A stretch of 64,000 nt of DNA from Thalassococcus sp. S3 (GCF_004216475.1 NZ_CP022303.1:1736001-1800000), one strand, 5' to 3'. Positions 9,663 through 18,306 are shown, numbered from the stretch's first letter. Numbers and translations are program-made. The notes: generated by a model from the letters alone, not told the origin.

Positions 9663-10127
9663 TTACGCCTCCTTCATCATCGCCGAGGCCGACTTGATCG
9701 CGGCCCGGATGCGCGGATAGGTCCCGCAGCGGCAAAGATTGCCCTGCATCGCATCGTTGATGTCTTCGTCCGTGGGATCCGGGTTTTCCGTCAGAAGCGC
9801 GGTTGCCTGCATGATCTGCCCCGACTGGCAGTACCCGCATTGTGCCACCTGCTCCTGCACCCAGGCGCGTTGGACAGCGGCCATCGCGTCCGGCGTGCCC
9901 ACTCCCTCGATCGTGGTCACCTCGTCCCAGACATCGCCCAGGGCCACCTGGCAGCTGCGCACTGCCTCGCCACCGATATGCACCGTGCAGGCGCCGCAAG
10001 CGGCCACGCCGCAGCCGAATTTCGTGCCGGTCAGCCCGATCTCGTCCCGCAGGACCCAGAGGAGGGGAACATCCTCCGGCAAATCGACCTGATGGGCCGT
10101 TCCGTTGATGGTGAGAGATGTCGACAT
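9663..10127 (-). CDS. 2Fe-2S subunit of molybdenum hydroxylase (IorA type)
   Basis: A 154-residue small subunit with the plant-type 2Fe-2S ligand set [18 protein letters not shown] (about 40-57) and C-terminal second cluster ligands [10 protein letters not shown] and [12 protein letters not shown]. It carries electrons from the molybdopterin subunit encoded next to it, probably to a cytochrome c or the respiratory chain. It has no Tat signal of its own, so it presumably rides out with its partner. It is the first gene of the operon and diverges from the tetR gene. Confidence 0.94.
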   Translation of the reverse strand: MSTSLTINGTAHQVDLPEDVPLLWVLRDEIGLTGTKFGCGVAACGACTVHIGGEAVRSCQVALGDVWDEVTTIEGVGTPDAMAAVQRAWVQEQVAQCGYCQSGQIMQATALLTENPDPTDEDINDAMQGNLCRCGTYPRIRAAIKSASAMMKEA

Positions 10128-10156
10128 GGCTGAACCTCCGGCTGGCTGATCGTTCC

Positions 10157-10195
10157 TGACAATATTAGTTCAATATGTCAGGCTGTCAATTGACA
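10157..10195. promoter_or_regulatory. Candidate TetR operator between iorA-type and tetR genes
   Basis: Four TGTCA/TGACA pentamers lie in 39 bases: TGACA at 10157, TGTCA at 10176, and a perfect 12-bp palindrome TGTCAATTGACA at 10184-10195. The array sits in the divergent promoter space of the molybdenum hydroxylase operon and the TetR gene, the usual place for an autoregulatory operator. The palindrome covers the first possible ATG of the regulator, which favours the second ATG as the true start. Confidence 0.5.
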
Positions 10196-10224
10196 TGTTT
10201 GCCGCCGACTGTCACACAAGGCTC

Positions 10225-10812
10225 ATGAAGGATGGAGCGGTTGACCCAAAACAGAAGGCCATTCTGAAAGCGGCCTGGAACGCGTTTGCGGCCTATGGGT
10301 TTCGCAAGACTTCGATGGATGACATCGCGCGCGGCGCCAGCATGTCCAGGCCCGCCCTCTACCTGCATTACCGCAACAAGGAAGACATCTTTCGCAGTCT
10401 GGCGCAGTTCTACTACGATGATGCGGTCGAGGAGGTGCGGCAGGCCTTGTCACGGGACGCGCCGGTAGCAGAGATCCTGGCCGATGCCTTCGTCAAACAG
10501 GGTGGGTCGATCAAAGAGGCGATGCTCACCTCACCCCATGGTCTGGAGTTGATCGATACCGGCAACGTGATCGCGGCCGACATTGCCGAGGATGGCGAGG
10601 CGCGGCTGACGGAGATCTACGCGGACTGGCTGCAACGAGAGGCCAAGGTGGGTCGTGTGACCCTGACCGCGCCCGCTCAGGACATGGCGGCAATGTTCAC
10701 GACGGCTTTGAAGGGGTTCAAGCAGGTCGGCGAATATGAGGCCTTTCGCAGTCATGTCGATCACTTTGCCGCGCTGTCGGCTGCGGGATTGACTGCGCGA
10801 TCGGCGTGTTGA
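10225..10812 (+). CDS. TetR/AcrR family transcriptional regulator
   Basis: A 195-residue regulator with a standard N-terminal TetR helix-turn-helix: AILKAAWNAFAAYGFRKTSM followed by DDIARGASMSRPALYLHYRN and KEDIF. The C-terminal ligand-binding region is divergent, so the inducer is unknown. It probably represses the divergent molybdenum hydroxylase operon and itself through the TGTCA palindromes. The frame is open from ATG 10195, but that codon is inside the palindrome and lacks a ribosome site; ATG 10225 has AAGG close upstream and is preferred. The gene converges on kynA with 14 bases between stop codons. Confidence 0.88.
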   Translation: MKDGAVDPKQKAILKAAWNAFAAYGFRKTSMDDIARGASMSRPALYLHYRNKEDIFRSLAQFYYDDAVEEVRQALSRDAPVAEILADAFVKQGGSIKEAMLTSPHGLELIDTGNVIAADIAEDGEARLTEIYADWLQREAKVGRVTLTAPAQDMAAMFTTALKGFKQVGEYEAFRSHVDHFAALSAAGLTARSAC

Positions 10813-10828
10813 GCGCGTAAAGCGCGCT
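10812..10828. terminator. Short hairpin between convergent tetR and kynA
   Basis: AGCGCG (10812-10817) and CGCGCT (10823-10828) form a 6-bp GC stem with a five-base loop that touches both stop codons. There is no clear T-run, so termination activity is only inferred from the convergent position. Confidence 0.25.
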
Positions 10829-11660
10829 AAAGCCCCGTCCGCAGGTGCCACAGCTCCGGAAACAATTCCACCTCCAGCATGCGCTTGAGATAGGTAACCC
10901 CTCCCGTCCCTCCGGTGCCGCGCTTGAAGCCGATCACGCGTTCCACCGTGGTGACGTGGTTAAAGCGCCAGCGGCGGAAGTAGTCTTCGAGATCAACGAG
11001 CTTTTCCGCGAGTTCATAGAGTGTCCAATGCGTCTGGGGATCGCGGTAGATCACGCTCCATGCCTCGGCCACGGCGTCATTCGGCAGATGCGGCCGCCTT
11101 AGATCGCGGGTCAATACGCCCTCCGGCAACGGCACGACCCGATGCAGCGCGCCAAGCGCCACGTCGTAAAGCGAAGGCTGGGCCAGTTCCGCCTCAAGCA
11201 ACGTGGTCAGATCCGCGCGGTGCGCATGCGGCCTGAGCATCGACAGGTTGCGGTTGCCCAGCATGAATTCGATCTGCCTGTATTGATGCGACTGAAAGCC
11301 CGAGCTTTGCCCAAGCGCCTCGCGGAACGTTGTGTAGTCGCTAGGCGTCATGGTGCGCAGCACGTCCCATGCGCTGTTGAGCTGTTCGAAGATCCGGCTG
11401 ACCCGCGCCAGCATTTTGAACGCCGGGCGCATGTCCTCTCCCTGCAGCGCCTGTCGCGCCGCGCTCAATTCGTGGATCGCCAGCCGCATCCACAGCTCTG
11501 ACGTCTGGTGCTGGATGATGAAGAGCATCTCGTCATGCGCATTCGAGAGCGGATGCTGGGCCTCCAGAAGGGCCGTCAGCCCCAGATAATCGCCATAGGA
11601 CATCCGCCCGTCGAACGACATTTGCGCACCTTCGGCGCCCGGATCGTAAGGGTCTGACAT
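10827..11660 (-). CDS. kynA: Tryptophan 2,3-dioxygenase
   Basis: A 277-residue haem dioxygenase that opens the indole ring of tryptophan to N-formylkynurenine, the first step of the kynurenine pathway. Diagnostic segments are [59 protein letters not shown] and [20 protein letters not shown]. The ATG overlaps the upstream acetyltransferase stop in TGATG, so it is the third coupled gene of a kynU-GNAT-kynA operon. A kynurenine formamidase gene is not seen here. Confidence 0.96.
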   Translation of the reverse strand: MSDPYDPGAEGAQMSFDGRMSYGDYLGLTALLEAQHPLSNAHDEMLFIIQHQTSELWMRLAIHELSAARQALQGEDMRPAFKMLARVSRIFEQLNSAWDVLRTMTPSDYTTFREALGQSSGFQSHQYRQIEFMLGNRNLSMLRPHAHRADLTTLLEAELAQPSLYDVALGALHRVVPLPEGVLTRDLRRPHLPNDAVAEAWSVIYRDPQTHWTLYELAEKLVDLEDYFRRWRFNHVTTVERVIGFKRGTGGTGGVTYLKRMLEVELFPELWHLRTGL

Positions 11661-12130
11661 CACACGGTTTCCTTGAGGTTCAGCGACATGTAGAACCGCT
11701 CGAAGACCTGCCCGCCCTTGGCGTGCTCCTCGGCGTATTCCACCTGCCAGCCCTGCTTGATGAAGAAGCGGCGGGCGAGGTGGCTGGCATGCACGGTGAG
11801 GCGGTCGAACCCCTCGGTCCGCGCCTTAGTGATCAGCGCGTCGTATAATTCTCGGGCCGTGCCTTTGCCCATCTCCTCGGGCAGAACGAAGGCCATGTCG
11901 AGATAGCCGTCTTTGGTCAGGCTCATGAAGCCACGGATATCATTGTCCTTTTCGGCGACCCAACACCATTGGTCGAGCAATTTGTCCGGTTTGCCCGGGT
12001 CGGTTTCCGCAGGACCGGCCCAGACGTCCCGTTCGGCAGCCGAATAGAAATCGCGCGCACCCTCCAGCACAGCGCGCCGGAACACGGCGTAGCAGGCGGC
12101 GTGGTCTTCGGAGCGGTAGGCGCGGATCAT
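11660..12130 (-). CDS. GNAT family N-acetyltransferase in kynurenine operon
   Basis: A 156-residue single-domain GNAT protein beginning [20 protein letters not shown]. The acetyl-CoA-binding region is around [20 protein letters not shown], and the C-terminal part [20 protein letters not shown] is typical of the family. Its ATG overlaps the kynU stop (ATGA) and its own stop overlaps the kynA start (TGATG), so it is made in coupled translation with both pathway enzymes. A substrate linked to tryptophan or kynurenine is an attractive guess but not shown. A longer frame upstream is ignored because it lies inside kynU. Confidence 0.88.
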   Translation of the reverse strand: MIRAYRSEDHAACYAVFRRAVLEGARDFYSAAERDVWAGPAETDPGKPDKLLDQWCWVAEKDNDIRGFMSLTKDGYLDMAFVLPEEMGKGTARELYDALITKARTEGFDRLTVHASHLARRFFIKQGWQVEYAEEHAKGGQVFERFYMSLNLKETV

Positions 12131-13320
12131 GTCACCGCCGCCCGGACCTTGTATTCGGCCTGATCCCAAAGGCGGTTTGTCATCACATCCGCAAGGATCG
12201 CGGCGGCGGCACGCACGTCATCCTCGTCGATGTAAAGCGGCGTGAAACCAAAACGCATGATGTCCGGCGCCCGGAAATCGCCAACTACGCCGCGCGCAAT
12301 CAGCGCCTGCATCGCGGCATAACCGTCGGCGAAGCGGAAGGAAACCTGACTGCCCCGCTGCGCCGGATCACGGGGAGAGGCGAGGGTGAGGTCGGGGCAG
12401 GCCGCCTCAACCTCTTGAATGAAGAGATTGGTCAATGTAATTGATTTCGAACGAATATCTTCGATCGAAGCTGCATCCCACGCATCCATTGCCGCGTCCA
12501 AGGCGGCCATCTGGATGACCGCGGGCGTGCCCACGCGCATCCGCTCGATCCCGCTGCCGGGACGATAGTCGAGGTCAAAGGCAAAGGGCGCCTCGTGCCC
12601 CAGCCAGCCGGACAAGGCCGGTACGGCCCGCCCGGCATGCCGGGGCGCGACATAGATGAAGGCCGGTGCGCCGGGGCCGCCATTGAGGTACTTGTAGGTG
12701 CAGCCTGCCGCGAAATCCGCGCCACATCCGGACAGGTCGACCGGTAAGGCTCCGGCGGAATGCGCAAGATCCCAGAGGGTTAGCGCGCCAACCTCATGTG
12801 CCGTGGCGGTCAGCGCGGCCATGTCGTGCTTGCGACCCGTGCGGTAATCCACCTCTGTCAGCATTAGTACGGCGAGGTCATCGGTGATATGGTCCGCCAC
12901 CGCCTCCGGGTCCACGATCTTCAGCTCATGCCCCTGACCCAGGCTTTTAAGCAATCCTTCGGCCATGTAGATATCCGTCGGGAAATTCCCGTTATCCGTG
13001 AGAACGATGCGCCGGTCCGGTCGCAACTCCAACGCGGCGGCAAGCGCCTGATAGACCTTGATCGACAGCGTGTCGCCTACCGTGACATGCCCCGGCTCGG
13101 CTCCGATCAGCCGCCCGATCCGGTCGCCGAGTGCCGTGGGCTGGGCCATCCAGCCGGCCTTGTTCCAGCCGGTGATCAGCATCTCGCCCCATTCGTCGCG
13201 CATCATCGCGTCCACCCTTGCCTTTGCCGCGACCGGCAGGGGGCCCAGGGAGTTGCCATCGAGATAGATCACGCCTTCGGGCAGGTGAAACAGGGCCTTG
13301 GTGGCGGCGAAGTCGGTCAT
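12127..13320 (-). CDS. kynU: Kynureninase
   Basis: A 397-residue PLP enzyme that cleaves kynurenine to anthranilate and alanine. Characteristic parts are GVIYLDGNSLGPLP at the N-terminus, MLTEVDYRTGRKHDM, LTLWDLAHSAGALPVDL and the PLP lysine in GCTYKYLNGGPGAPAFIY, followed by GWLGHEAPFAFDLDYRPGSG and RMRVGTPAVIQM. It is the first gene of the kynU-GNAT-kynA operon. The upstream space (13321-13466) is AT-richer with an AAAGCTTT palindrome at 13348-13355 and probably holds the promoter. Confidence 0.96.
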   Translation of the reverse strand: MTDFAATKALFHLPEGVIYLDGNSLGPLPVAAKARVDAMMRDEWGEMLITGWNKAGWMAQPTALGDRIGRLIGAEPGHVTVGDTLSIKVYQALAAALELRPDRRIVLTDNGNFPTDIYMAEGLLKSLGQGHELKIVDPEAVADHITDDLAVLMLTEVDYRTGRKHDMAALTATAHEVGALTLWDLAHSAGALPVDLSGCGADFAAGCTYKYLNGGPGAPAFIYVAPRHAGRAVPALSGWLGHEAPFAFDLDYRPGSGIERMRVGTPAVIQMAALDAAMDAWDAASIEDIRSKSITLTNLFIQEVEAACPDLTLASPRDPAQRGSQVSFRFADGYAAMQALIARGVVGDFRAPDIMRFGFTPLYIDEDDVRAAAAILADVMTNRLWDQAEYKVRAAVT

Positions 13321-13414
13321 GGGCGCTCCACGAGATATTTTAGGCTTAAAGCTTTTCGGAACATTAGGCCCGCCATTGCGTTCTGTCCAGCCGCGCGGAA
13401 GGAAAAGACGCTTG

Positions 13415-13452
13415 CGTTCGTTTCCTGCATGGCCAAGGTCACGAAACGTACG
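13415..13452. promoter_or_regulatory. Inverted repeat ahead of two-domain GNAT gene
   Basis: CGTTCGTTTC (13415-13424) is followed after 18 bases by GAAACGTACG (13443-13452), an inverted pair with one mismatched position in each arm. It ends just before the ribosome site of the GNAT gene and lies in the divergent region with kynU. It could be a regulator site or an mRNA hairpin; nothing more can be said. Confidence 0.3.
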
Positions 13453-13466
13453 AAATGAGGTCCAGA

Positions 13467-14300
13467 ATGTACAAAACGACGGATGCGTGCGACGTCAGCC
13501 ACGCGCAGCTTTGCGCGATCATGGGTGACGCATTTTCGGATTACGCGGTGCCCATGCAGCCGACATTGCAGCAATTCCAGTTCATGATGACCCAGCGCAG
13601 CTTTGCGCCGGACCTGTCGACGCTTCTGTGGCAGGATGATGCGCTGGTGGGCCTTTGGCTGATTGGGCGCCGCGCCTTTGATGGTTATCTGATCACGAGT
13701 GGCATCATTCCGGCCCATCGTGGCGAAGGCCGCGCGCGGGACATGGCTGAGCAGAGCAACGATGCCCTGCGCGCGGCAGGGTGCCGCCGGATCACGACAG
13801 AGGTGATCGAAGAGAACATGAAGGCCCGCAGGCTTTACGAAAGGCTGGGCTATGACCGGCTGCGTGATCTGGATTGTTTCAGCCTGCCCGAGGTCACCGC
13901 CGAGCCTGTGGATGGCCTTTCGATCAAAGAGGTACCTTGGCGCCTTTGCGCGGATCGGACCGATGGATGGCGGGACTGGCCGCCAAGCTGGCAGAATGCA
14001 GATCGCGCGATTCAAGACGCCGAAGCGGATGCGGTCGTTTTCGGGGCTTATCGCGACGAAACACTTTGCGGATATGCGGCGGGGTTCCGGCCCGCCACTG
14101 CCCTGGCGCAGATCGCCGTGGCGCCCGATCAACGGCGGCGCGGCATCGGTCGGGCTTTGATGGCCGCCCTGGCGGCGGAGTTGGGCACGCCGCTGCGTGT
14201 CCTGAACGCGGAAGCCACGGATCCGGGCTTCCGTGGCTTCGTCTTCGATCTAGGGGCTGAACCGACCATTGGTCAGTTCGAGCTTGGCCTGACACTCTGA
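13467..14300 (+). CDS. Tandem-domain GNAT N-acetyltransferase
   Basis: A 277-residue protein with two GNAT modules. The first (about 1-140) contains GYLITSGIIPAHRGEGRARD, and RRITTEVIEENMKARRLYER plus LGY; the second (about 180-277) has LAQIAVAPDQRRRGIGRALM, with the acetyl-CoA pyrophosphate loop RRRGIGRA, and ends in FELGLTL. ATG 13467 is chosen over an in-frame ATG 12 bases upstream because GAGG lies six bases before it. It diverges from kynU and converges on the SDR gene with three bases between them. Substrate unknown. Confidence 0.85.
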   Translation: MYKTTDACDVSHAQLCAIMGDAFSDYAVPMQPTLQQFQFMMTQRSFAPDLSTLLWQDDALVGLWLIGRRAFDGYLITSGIIPAHRGEGRARDMAEQSNDALRAAGCRRITTEVIEENMKARRLYERLGYDRLRDLDCFSLPEVTAEPVDGLSIKEVPWRLCADRTDGWRDWPPSWQNADRAIQDAEADAVVFGAYRDETLCGYAAGFRPATALAQIAVAPDQRRRGIGRALMAALAAELGTPLRVLNAEATDPGFRGFVFDLGAEPTIGQFELGLTL

Positions 14301-14303
14301 CGT

Positions 14304-15056
14304 CTACATCTGCCCGCCGGCGATTTCGATGGCCTGACCGTTTACGCTTTCCGATCCCGGCTGGCAAAGCCAGAGCGCGGCGGAGGCGATTTCCTCGGGC
14401 GCGATCAAGCGTTTGTGGCGGTTCGTTTTGATCATCGTGTTGCGCGCATCCTCTTCCGACAGATCGGTGCGCTGCGCGATGTTTTCGGTGTTGCGGGTGA
14501 TGATCGGCGTATCGACATAGGCGGGGCAGAGCGCGTTGAAAGTGTAATTTGTGCCGATATATTCTTCCGACATCGCGCGGGTCAGTCCGATCAGCCCGTG
14601 TTTCGACGCGGTGTAACAGGACGCCCCCGGCAGGCCGCGCACCCCGGCGATTGACGCGATGGTGATCACCCGGCCCCAATCGGTCTGGCGCATCGACGTC
14701 ATCGCTTCCCGCAGGGTCAGGAAGGCGCCGTCGAGATTGGTGGCCATCATGTTGCGCCAGAAGTCCATCGTCGTCTTGTGGGTGGCGCGCCCCTCGGCAA
14801 GGCCCGCATTGGCCACGCAGATCTGGATCGGCCCCCGGGCCTCCACCGCGGTGGTGATCTTACCCACGACATCGTCTTCGTCACGGACATCCATGGCCAT
14901 GCCGGTCATGCCATCGGTCGCGACCTCGTCCAGAACCTCCTGCCGACGGCCTGTTATGGTGACCTGTGCGCCCTCTGCCGCAAGGGCCTTGGCGATGGCC
15001 AGACCGATACCTGTGCCGCCGCCGGTGATCAAGGCGTGTTTGCCTGAAAGTGTCAT
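14304..15056 (-). CDS. SDR family oxidoreductase
   Basis: A 250-residue classical short-chain dehydrogenase/reductase using NAD(P). It has the Rossmann motif TGGGTGIG (about 11-18), the NAG motif in CVANAGLAEG, the catalytic Ser in VITIASIAGVRG and Tyr/Lys in CYTASKHGLIG, and ends GQAIEIAGGQM. It resembles FabG and 3-hydroxyacyl or 3-hydroxybutyrate dehydrogenases, but the substrate cannot be fixed. It is monocistronic and divergent from the MBL-fold gene. Confidence 0.9.
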   Translation of the reverse strand: MTLSGKHALITGGGTGIGLAIAKALAAEGAQVTITGRRQEVLDEVATDGMTGMAMDVRDEDDVVGKITTAVEARGPIQICVANAGLAEGRATHKTTMDFWRNMMATNLDGAFLTLREAMTSMRQTDWGRVITIASIAGVRGLPGASCYTASKHGLIGLTRAMSEEYIGTNYTFNALCPAYVDTPIITRNTENIAQRTDLSEEDARNTMIKTNRHKRLIAPEEIASAALWLCQPGSESVNGQAIEIAGGQM

Positions 15057-15138
15057 ATCGCTCCTCCCGTTTGGTTGCGCGCAGCCTAGCGGGCGGGCGA
15101 GGGCTCACAAGCCGTGCCGTTCCGTCACTTTACATATG

Positions 15139-15168
15139 CATTCATGAGTGTGAATGTGTGCATGAATG
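15139..15168. promoter_or_regulatory. Inverted repeat between SDR and MBL-fold genes
   Basis: Perfect 8-bp arms CATTCATG (15139-15146) and CATGAATG (15161-15168) are separated by 14 bases, putting the arm centres 22 bases (two helical turns) apart. The repeat lies in the 129-base divergent region and 17 bases before the MBL-fold start, which suits an operator. No candidate regulator is adjacent. Confidence 0.4.
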
Positions 15169-15185
15169 ATGGATGGGAGGACCTC

Positions 15186-16133
15186 ATGATACGTTTTTGG
15201 ACAGCGCTCGCGGTCGCGCTGCCGGTGGCGGCTGCCGCCAGCCAGGACATCGCCGATCAATACCCGCAATCTGAGCTTTATTCGAAGCCGGTGGAGGTCA
15301 TCCCGCATGTCTTCAGCGCCATCGGCGCGACGGCCCCACCGACCTACGAGAATAGCGGACATAACAACAATCTCAGCTTCATCGTGACCGATGAGGGGGT
15401 TGTCGTGATCAATGCCGGGGCCTCTTCGCGTCTGGCGGCGGCCTTGCATGACGAGATCAAGGCGGTCACCGATCAGCCCGTCGTTCTGGTGATCAACGAG
15501 AACGGGCAGGGGCACGCGATGCTGGGCAACGGGTATTGGCGCGATCTGGGCATCGATGTTCTGGCCCATGTCGATGCGGTGACCGAGACGCGGGAGAACG
15601 CCGACGTGATCCTGCAGCGGATGGAGGGCTACAACCGCGACAAGGCCGAGGGCAGCCGGGTGGAGGATGCCAACCTGACTTTTGAAGAGCGTTATGATGT
15701 CACCCTTGGGGGGGTGAAGATTGAAGTGCTCTACATGGGGCCGGCGCATGATCCCGGAGATCTGCAGGTCTGGTTACCGGACTGGGACATGTTGATTGCC
15801 GGGGACCTCGCGTTTCACGAGCGGATGCCACCGATTTTTCCGCATACCTGCACAAGCTGTTGGATCGAGACCTGGGAGACGCAATTGGAACCGCTCAACC
15901 CCACCTATGTGATCCCCGGTCACGGGCACCCGACCAATTTGGCCCAGGTGCGGCGATATACACGCGATTACCTGATTGACCTGCGCGGCAAAATCCGGGC
16001 CCATATCGACGAGGGCGGAGACCTCGCTGGGGCCTATTACGTGGATCAGTCCGCATGGTCGCATCTGGATACGTTCGAAGAGCTGGCCACACGCAATGCC
16101 GGGCAGGTTTTCGAGGAGATGGAGTGGGAATAG
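15186..16133 (+). CDS. MBL-fold protein with degenerate metal site, exported
   Basis: A 315-residue metallo-beta-lactamase-fold protein with an N-terminal signal peptide (MIRFWTALAVALPVAAAASQ), so it acts outside the cytoplasm. The fold is clear from NNNLSFIVTDEGVVVINAGA, YMGPAHDPGDLQVWLPDWDM, LIAGDLAFHE and YVIPGHGHPTNLAQV. The metal motif HXHXDH that should follow the third strand reads NENGQGHA instead, so the zinc ligands of that loop are missing while the later His and Asp residues remain. ATG 15186 follows GGGAGG and removes an unlikely 24-residue N-terminal extension. The methyltransferase-like gene follows after seven bases. Confidence 0.85.
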   Translation: MIRFWTALAVALPVAAAASQDIADQYPQSELYSKPVEVIPHVFSAIGATAPPTYENSGHNNNLSFIVTDEGVVVINAGASSRLAAALHDEIKAVTDQPVVLVINENGQGHAMLGNGYWRDLGIDVLAHVDAVTETRENADVILQRMEGYNRDKAEGSRVEDANLTFEERYDVTLGGVKIEVLYMGPAHDPGDLQVWLPDWDMLIAGDLAFHERMPPIFPHTCTSCWIETWETQLEPLNPTYVIPGHGHPTNLAQVRRYTRDYLIDLRGKIRAHIDEGGDLAGAYYVDQSAWSHLDTFEELATRNAGQVFEEMEWE

Positions 16134-16140
16134 CGGTGTC

Positions 16141-16590
16141 ATGAAATGGATCGACATTCCCCCGGTCTGGCTGGTGGCCTGCCTGTTGCTGGCCTGGGGA
16201 CAGGCGCGGTTCTATGATTTCGGGCTCAGTTTCGGGGGCGGCTGGGCCGATCTTGTGGGCGGGCTGCTGGTCGGCGGCGGGGTTCTGCTGATGGCGCTGG
16301 CGGTGATGGAGTTTCGCAAACACCGCACCACCGTCATTCCGCATGAAACCCCAAGCAACCTGATCCAGTCGGGCATCTTCAGTCGCAGCCGCAACCCGAT
16401 CTATCTGGGCGATGCGCTGATCCTTCTGGGGCTGATTCTCTATTGGGATGCGGTGCTAGCGCTCCCATTGGTGCCGATCTTTGTCTGGGTGATCGAACGA
16501 CGCTTCGTCATTCCCGAAGAAAACCGCATGCGCCGGACCTTCCGGGCGGAGTTTGCCCGCTATGAAAGCAAGGTGCGCCGCTGGATATGA
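16141..16590 (+). CDS. Isoprenylcysteine/phospholipid methyltransferase-like membrane protein
   Basis: A 149-residue integral membrane protein with about four hydrophobic segments and the SAM-binding C-terminal signature of the ICMT/PEMT family: GIFSRSRNPIYLGDALILLG followed by ERRFVIPEENRMRRTFRAEF and ARYESKVRRWI. Bacterial members methylate small molecules or lipids and are rarely characterised. It begins seven bases after the MBL-fold stop, suggesting one transcript. Confidence 0.87.
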   Translation: MKWIDIPPVWLVACLLLAWGQARFYDFGLSFGGGWADLVGGLLVGGGVLLMALAVMEFRKHRTTVIPHETPSNLIQSGIFSRSRNPIYLGDALILLGLILYWDAVLALPLVPIFVWVIERRFVIPEENRMRRTFRAEFARYESKVRRWI

Positions 16591-16621
16591 CGCGGTTGCG
16601 ACAAATCCCATAGCAGGACCG

Positions 16622-16652
16622 ACCCGCGCTTGCGCAATTTTGTTGCGCGGGT
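16622..16652. promoter_or_regulatory. Dyad upstream of pntA
   Basis: ACCCGCGC (16622-16629) pairs with GCGCGGGT (16645-16652). The 15-base spacer includes the palindrome TTGCGCAA, which is partly repeated as TTGCGC. It lies about 65 bases before the pntA start. It may be the rho-independent end of the preceding methyltransferase gene or an operator for pntAB. Confidence 0.35.
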
Positions 16653-16716
16653 TAGTGGACAGCTTTGCAGGATGATACATTTTGCGCCGCAGCATGACCA
16701 AAGGGGGACAGTCAGG

Positions 16717-18288
16717 GTGAAAATCGGAACGCCGAAGGAAGTGTTTGAGGGCGAGGCCCGCGTGGCCATGACGCCCGACAGCGCGCTTCAGCTTCAAAAG
16801 CTGGGGCATGAGTGCGTGATCGAGGCCGGAGCAGGTGCGCTCGCAGGTTTTTCGGACGCGGCCTATAAAGAGGCGGGCGTCGAGGTCGTGAAAACGGCAG
16901 CCGCGCTCTACAAGGCCGCCGACGTGGTCGCCAAGGTGCGCCCGCCCAACGACACCGAGGTCAAGCGCCTGCGCGACGGGCAAACGCTGATTTCGTTCTT
17001 CTACCCGGCTGCGAACGAAGCGCTGATGAAGGCGGCGGCCGACAGGGGCTCTACTGTCATCGCGATGGACATGGTCCCGCGGATTTCCCGCGCGCAGAAG
17101 ATGGACGCGCTGTCGTCCATGGCCAATATCGCCGGCTACCGCGCGGTGATCGAGGCGGGCAACAATTTCGGACGGTTCTTCACCGGTCAGGTGACGGCTG
17201 CCGGTAAAGTGCCGCCGGCTAAGGTGCTGGTCGTGGGCGCGGGTGTGGCCGGTCTTGCGGCCATCGGCACGGCGACGTCCCTGGGGGCCATCACCTATGC
17301 CTTCGACGTGCGCCCTGAAGTGGCTGAACAGATTGAATCGATGGGGGCGGAGTTCGTCTTCCTTGAATTCGACGAGGAACAGCAGGATGGCGCGGCCACC
17401 GGCGGCTATGCGGCCCCGTCGAGCCCGGAATTCCGCGAAGCCCAGCTTGCCAAGTTCCGCGAGATGGCGCCCGAAATCGACATCGTCATCACCACCGCCC
17501 TGATCCCCAACCGCGATGCGCCGGTGCTCTGGACCAAGGACATGGTCGAGATGATGAAGCCCGGATCGGTCATCGTGGACCTTGCGGCTGAGCGGGGCGG
17601 CAACTGTGAGCTGACCGTGCCGGACGACAAGATCGTGACGCCGAACGGCGTGACCATCGTCGGCTATACCGACTTCCCCAGCCGGATGGCGGCGCAGTCC
17701 TCGACCCTCTATGCGACCAATATCCGCCACATGATGACGGACCTGACGCCCGAAAAGGACGGTGTCATCGACCACAACATGGAAGATGACGTGATCCGGG
17801 GCGCCACCGTTACGCACGCCAAGGAGGTGACCTTCCCGCCGCCGCCGCCCAAGGTGCAGGCGATTGCGACGCAGAAGAAAGAGCCGCCGAAGGAGAAGAC
17901 ACCCGAAGAGATCCGGGCCGAAGAGGTCGCGGCCTTCAAGGCGCAGACCAAGCAGCAGGTCGCCCTGCTGGGCGTCGGCGCGGCTCTTGTCCTCGCGGTG
18001 GGTCTTGTCGCCCCGGCAAGCTTCATGCAGCACTTTATCGTCTTCGTTCTGTCGGTCTTTATTGGCTTCCAGGTGATCTGGAACGTGGCCCACAGCCTAC
18101 ACACGCCGCTGATGGCTGTGACCAACGCGATCTCGTCGATCATCATTCTGGGTGCGCTGATCCAGATCGGGTCAAGCTCGGCCCTGATTACCATCCTTGC
18201 CGCGGCGGGGGTCTTCATGGCGTCGGTGAACATCTTCGGCGGCTTCCTCGTGACACGGCGCATGCTCGCCATGTTCCAGAAATCCTAA
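16717..18288 (+). CDS. pntA: NAD(P) transhydrogenase subunit alpha
   Basis: A 523-residue alpha subunit of the proton-translocating transhydrogenase, which uses the proton gradient to make NADPH from NADH. It contains the NAD(H)-binding dI domain (VKIGTPKEVFEGEARVAMTP, MVPRISRAQKMDALSSMANI, VLVVGAGVAGLAAIGTATSL) and, after a Lys/Pro/Glu-rich linker (about 365-405), four C-terminal membrane helices. It is thus the E. coli-type single alpha chain rather than split alpha1/alpha2. Start is GTG 16717 after GGGGGACAGTCAGG, matching the family N-terminus; a longer open frame upstream crosses the dyad. Confidence 0.96.
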   Translation: MKIGTPKEVFEGEARVAMTPDSALQLQKLGHECVIEAGAGALAGFSDAAYKEAGVEVVKTAAALYKAADVVAKVRPPNDTEVKRLRDGQTLISFFYPAANEALMKAAADRGSTVIAMDMVPRISRAQKMDALSSMANIAGYRAVIEAGNNFGRFFTGQVTAAGKVPPAKVLVVGAGVAGLAAIGTATSLGAITYAFDVRPEVAEQIESMGAEFVFLEFDEEQQDGAATGGYAAPSSPEFREAQLAKFREMAPEIDIVITTALIPNRDAPVLWTKDMVEMMKPGSVIVDLAAERGGNCELTVPDDKIVTPNGVTIVGYTDFPSRMAAQSSTLYATNIRHMMTDLTPEKDGVIDHNMEDDVIRGATVTHAKEVTFPPPPPKVQAIATQKKEPPKEKTPEEIRAEEVAAFKAQTKQQVALLGVGAALVLAVGLVAPASFMQHFIVFVLSVFIGFQVIWNVAHSLHTPLMAVTNAISSIIILGALIQIGSSSALITILAAAGVFMASVNIFGGFLVTRRMLAMFQKS

Positions 18289-18306
18289 AGGGCAGGGACG
18301 AGAGAC

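Noticed and set aside
16456-18093. A 545-codon minus-strand frame opposite pntA
   Set aside because: His/Arg/Asp-rich shadow of pntA with no family resemblance.
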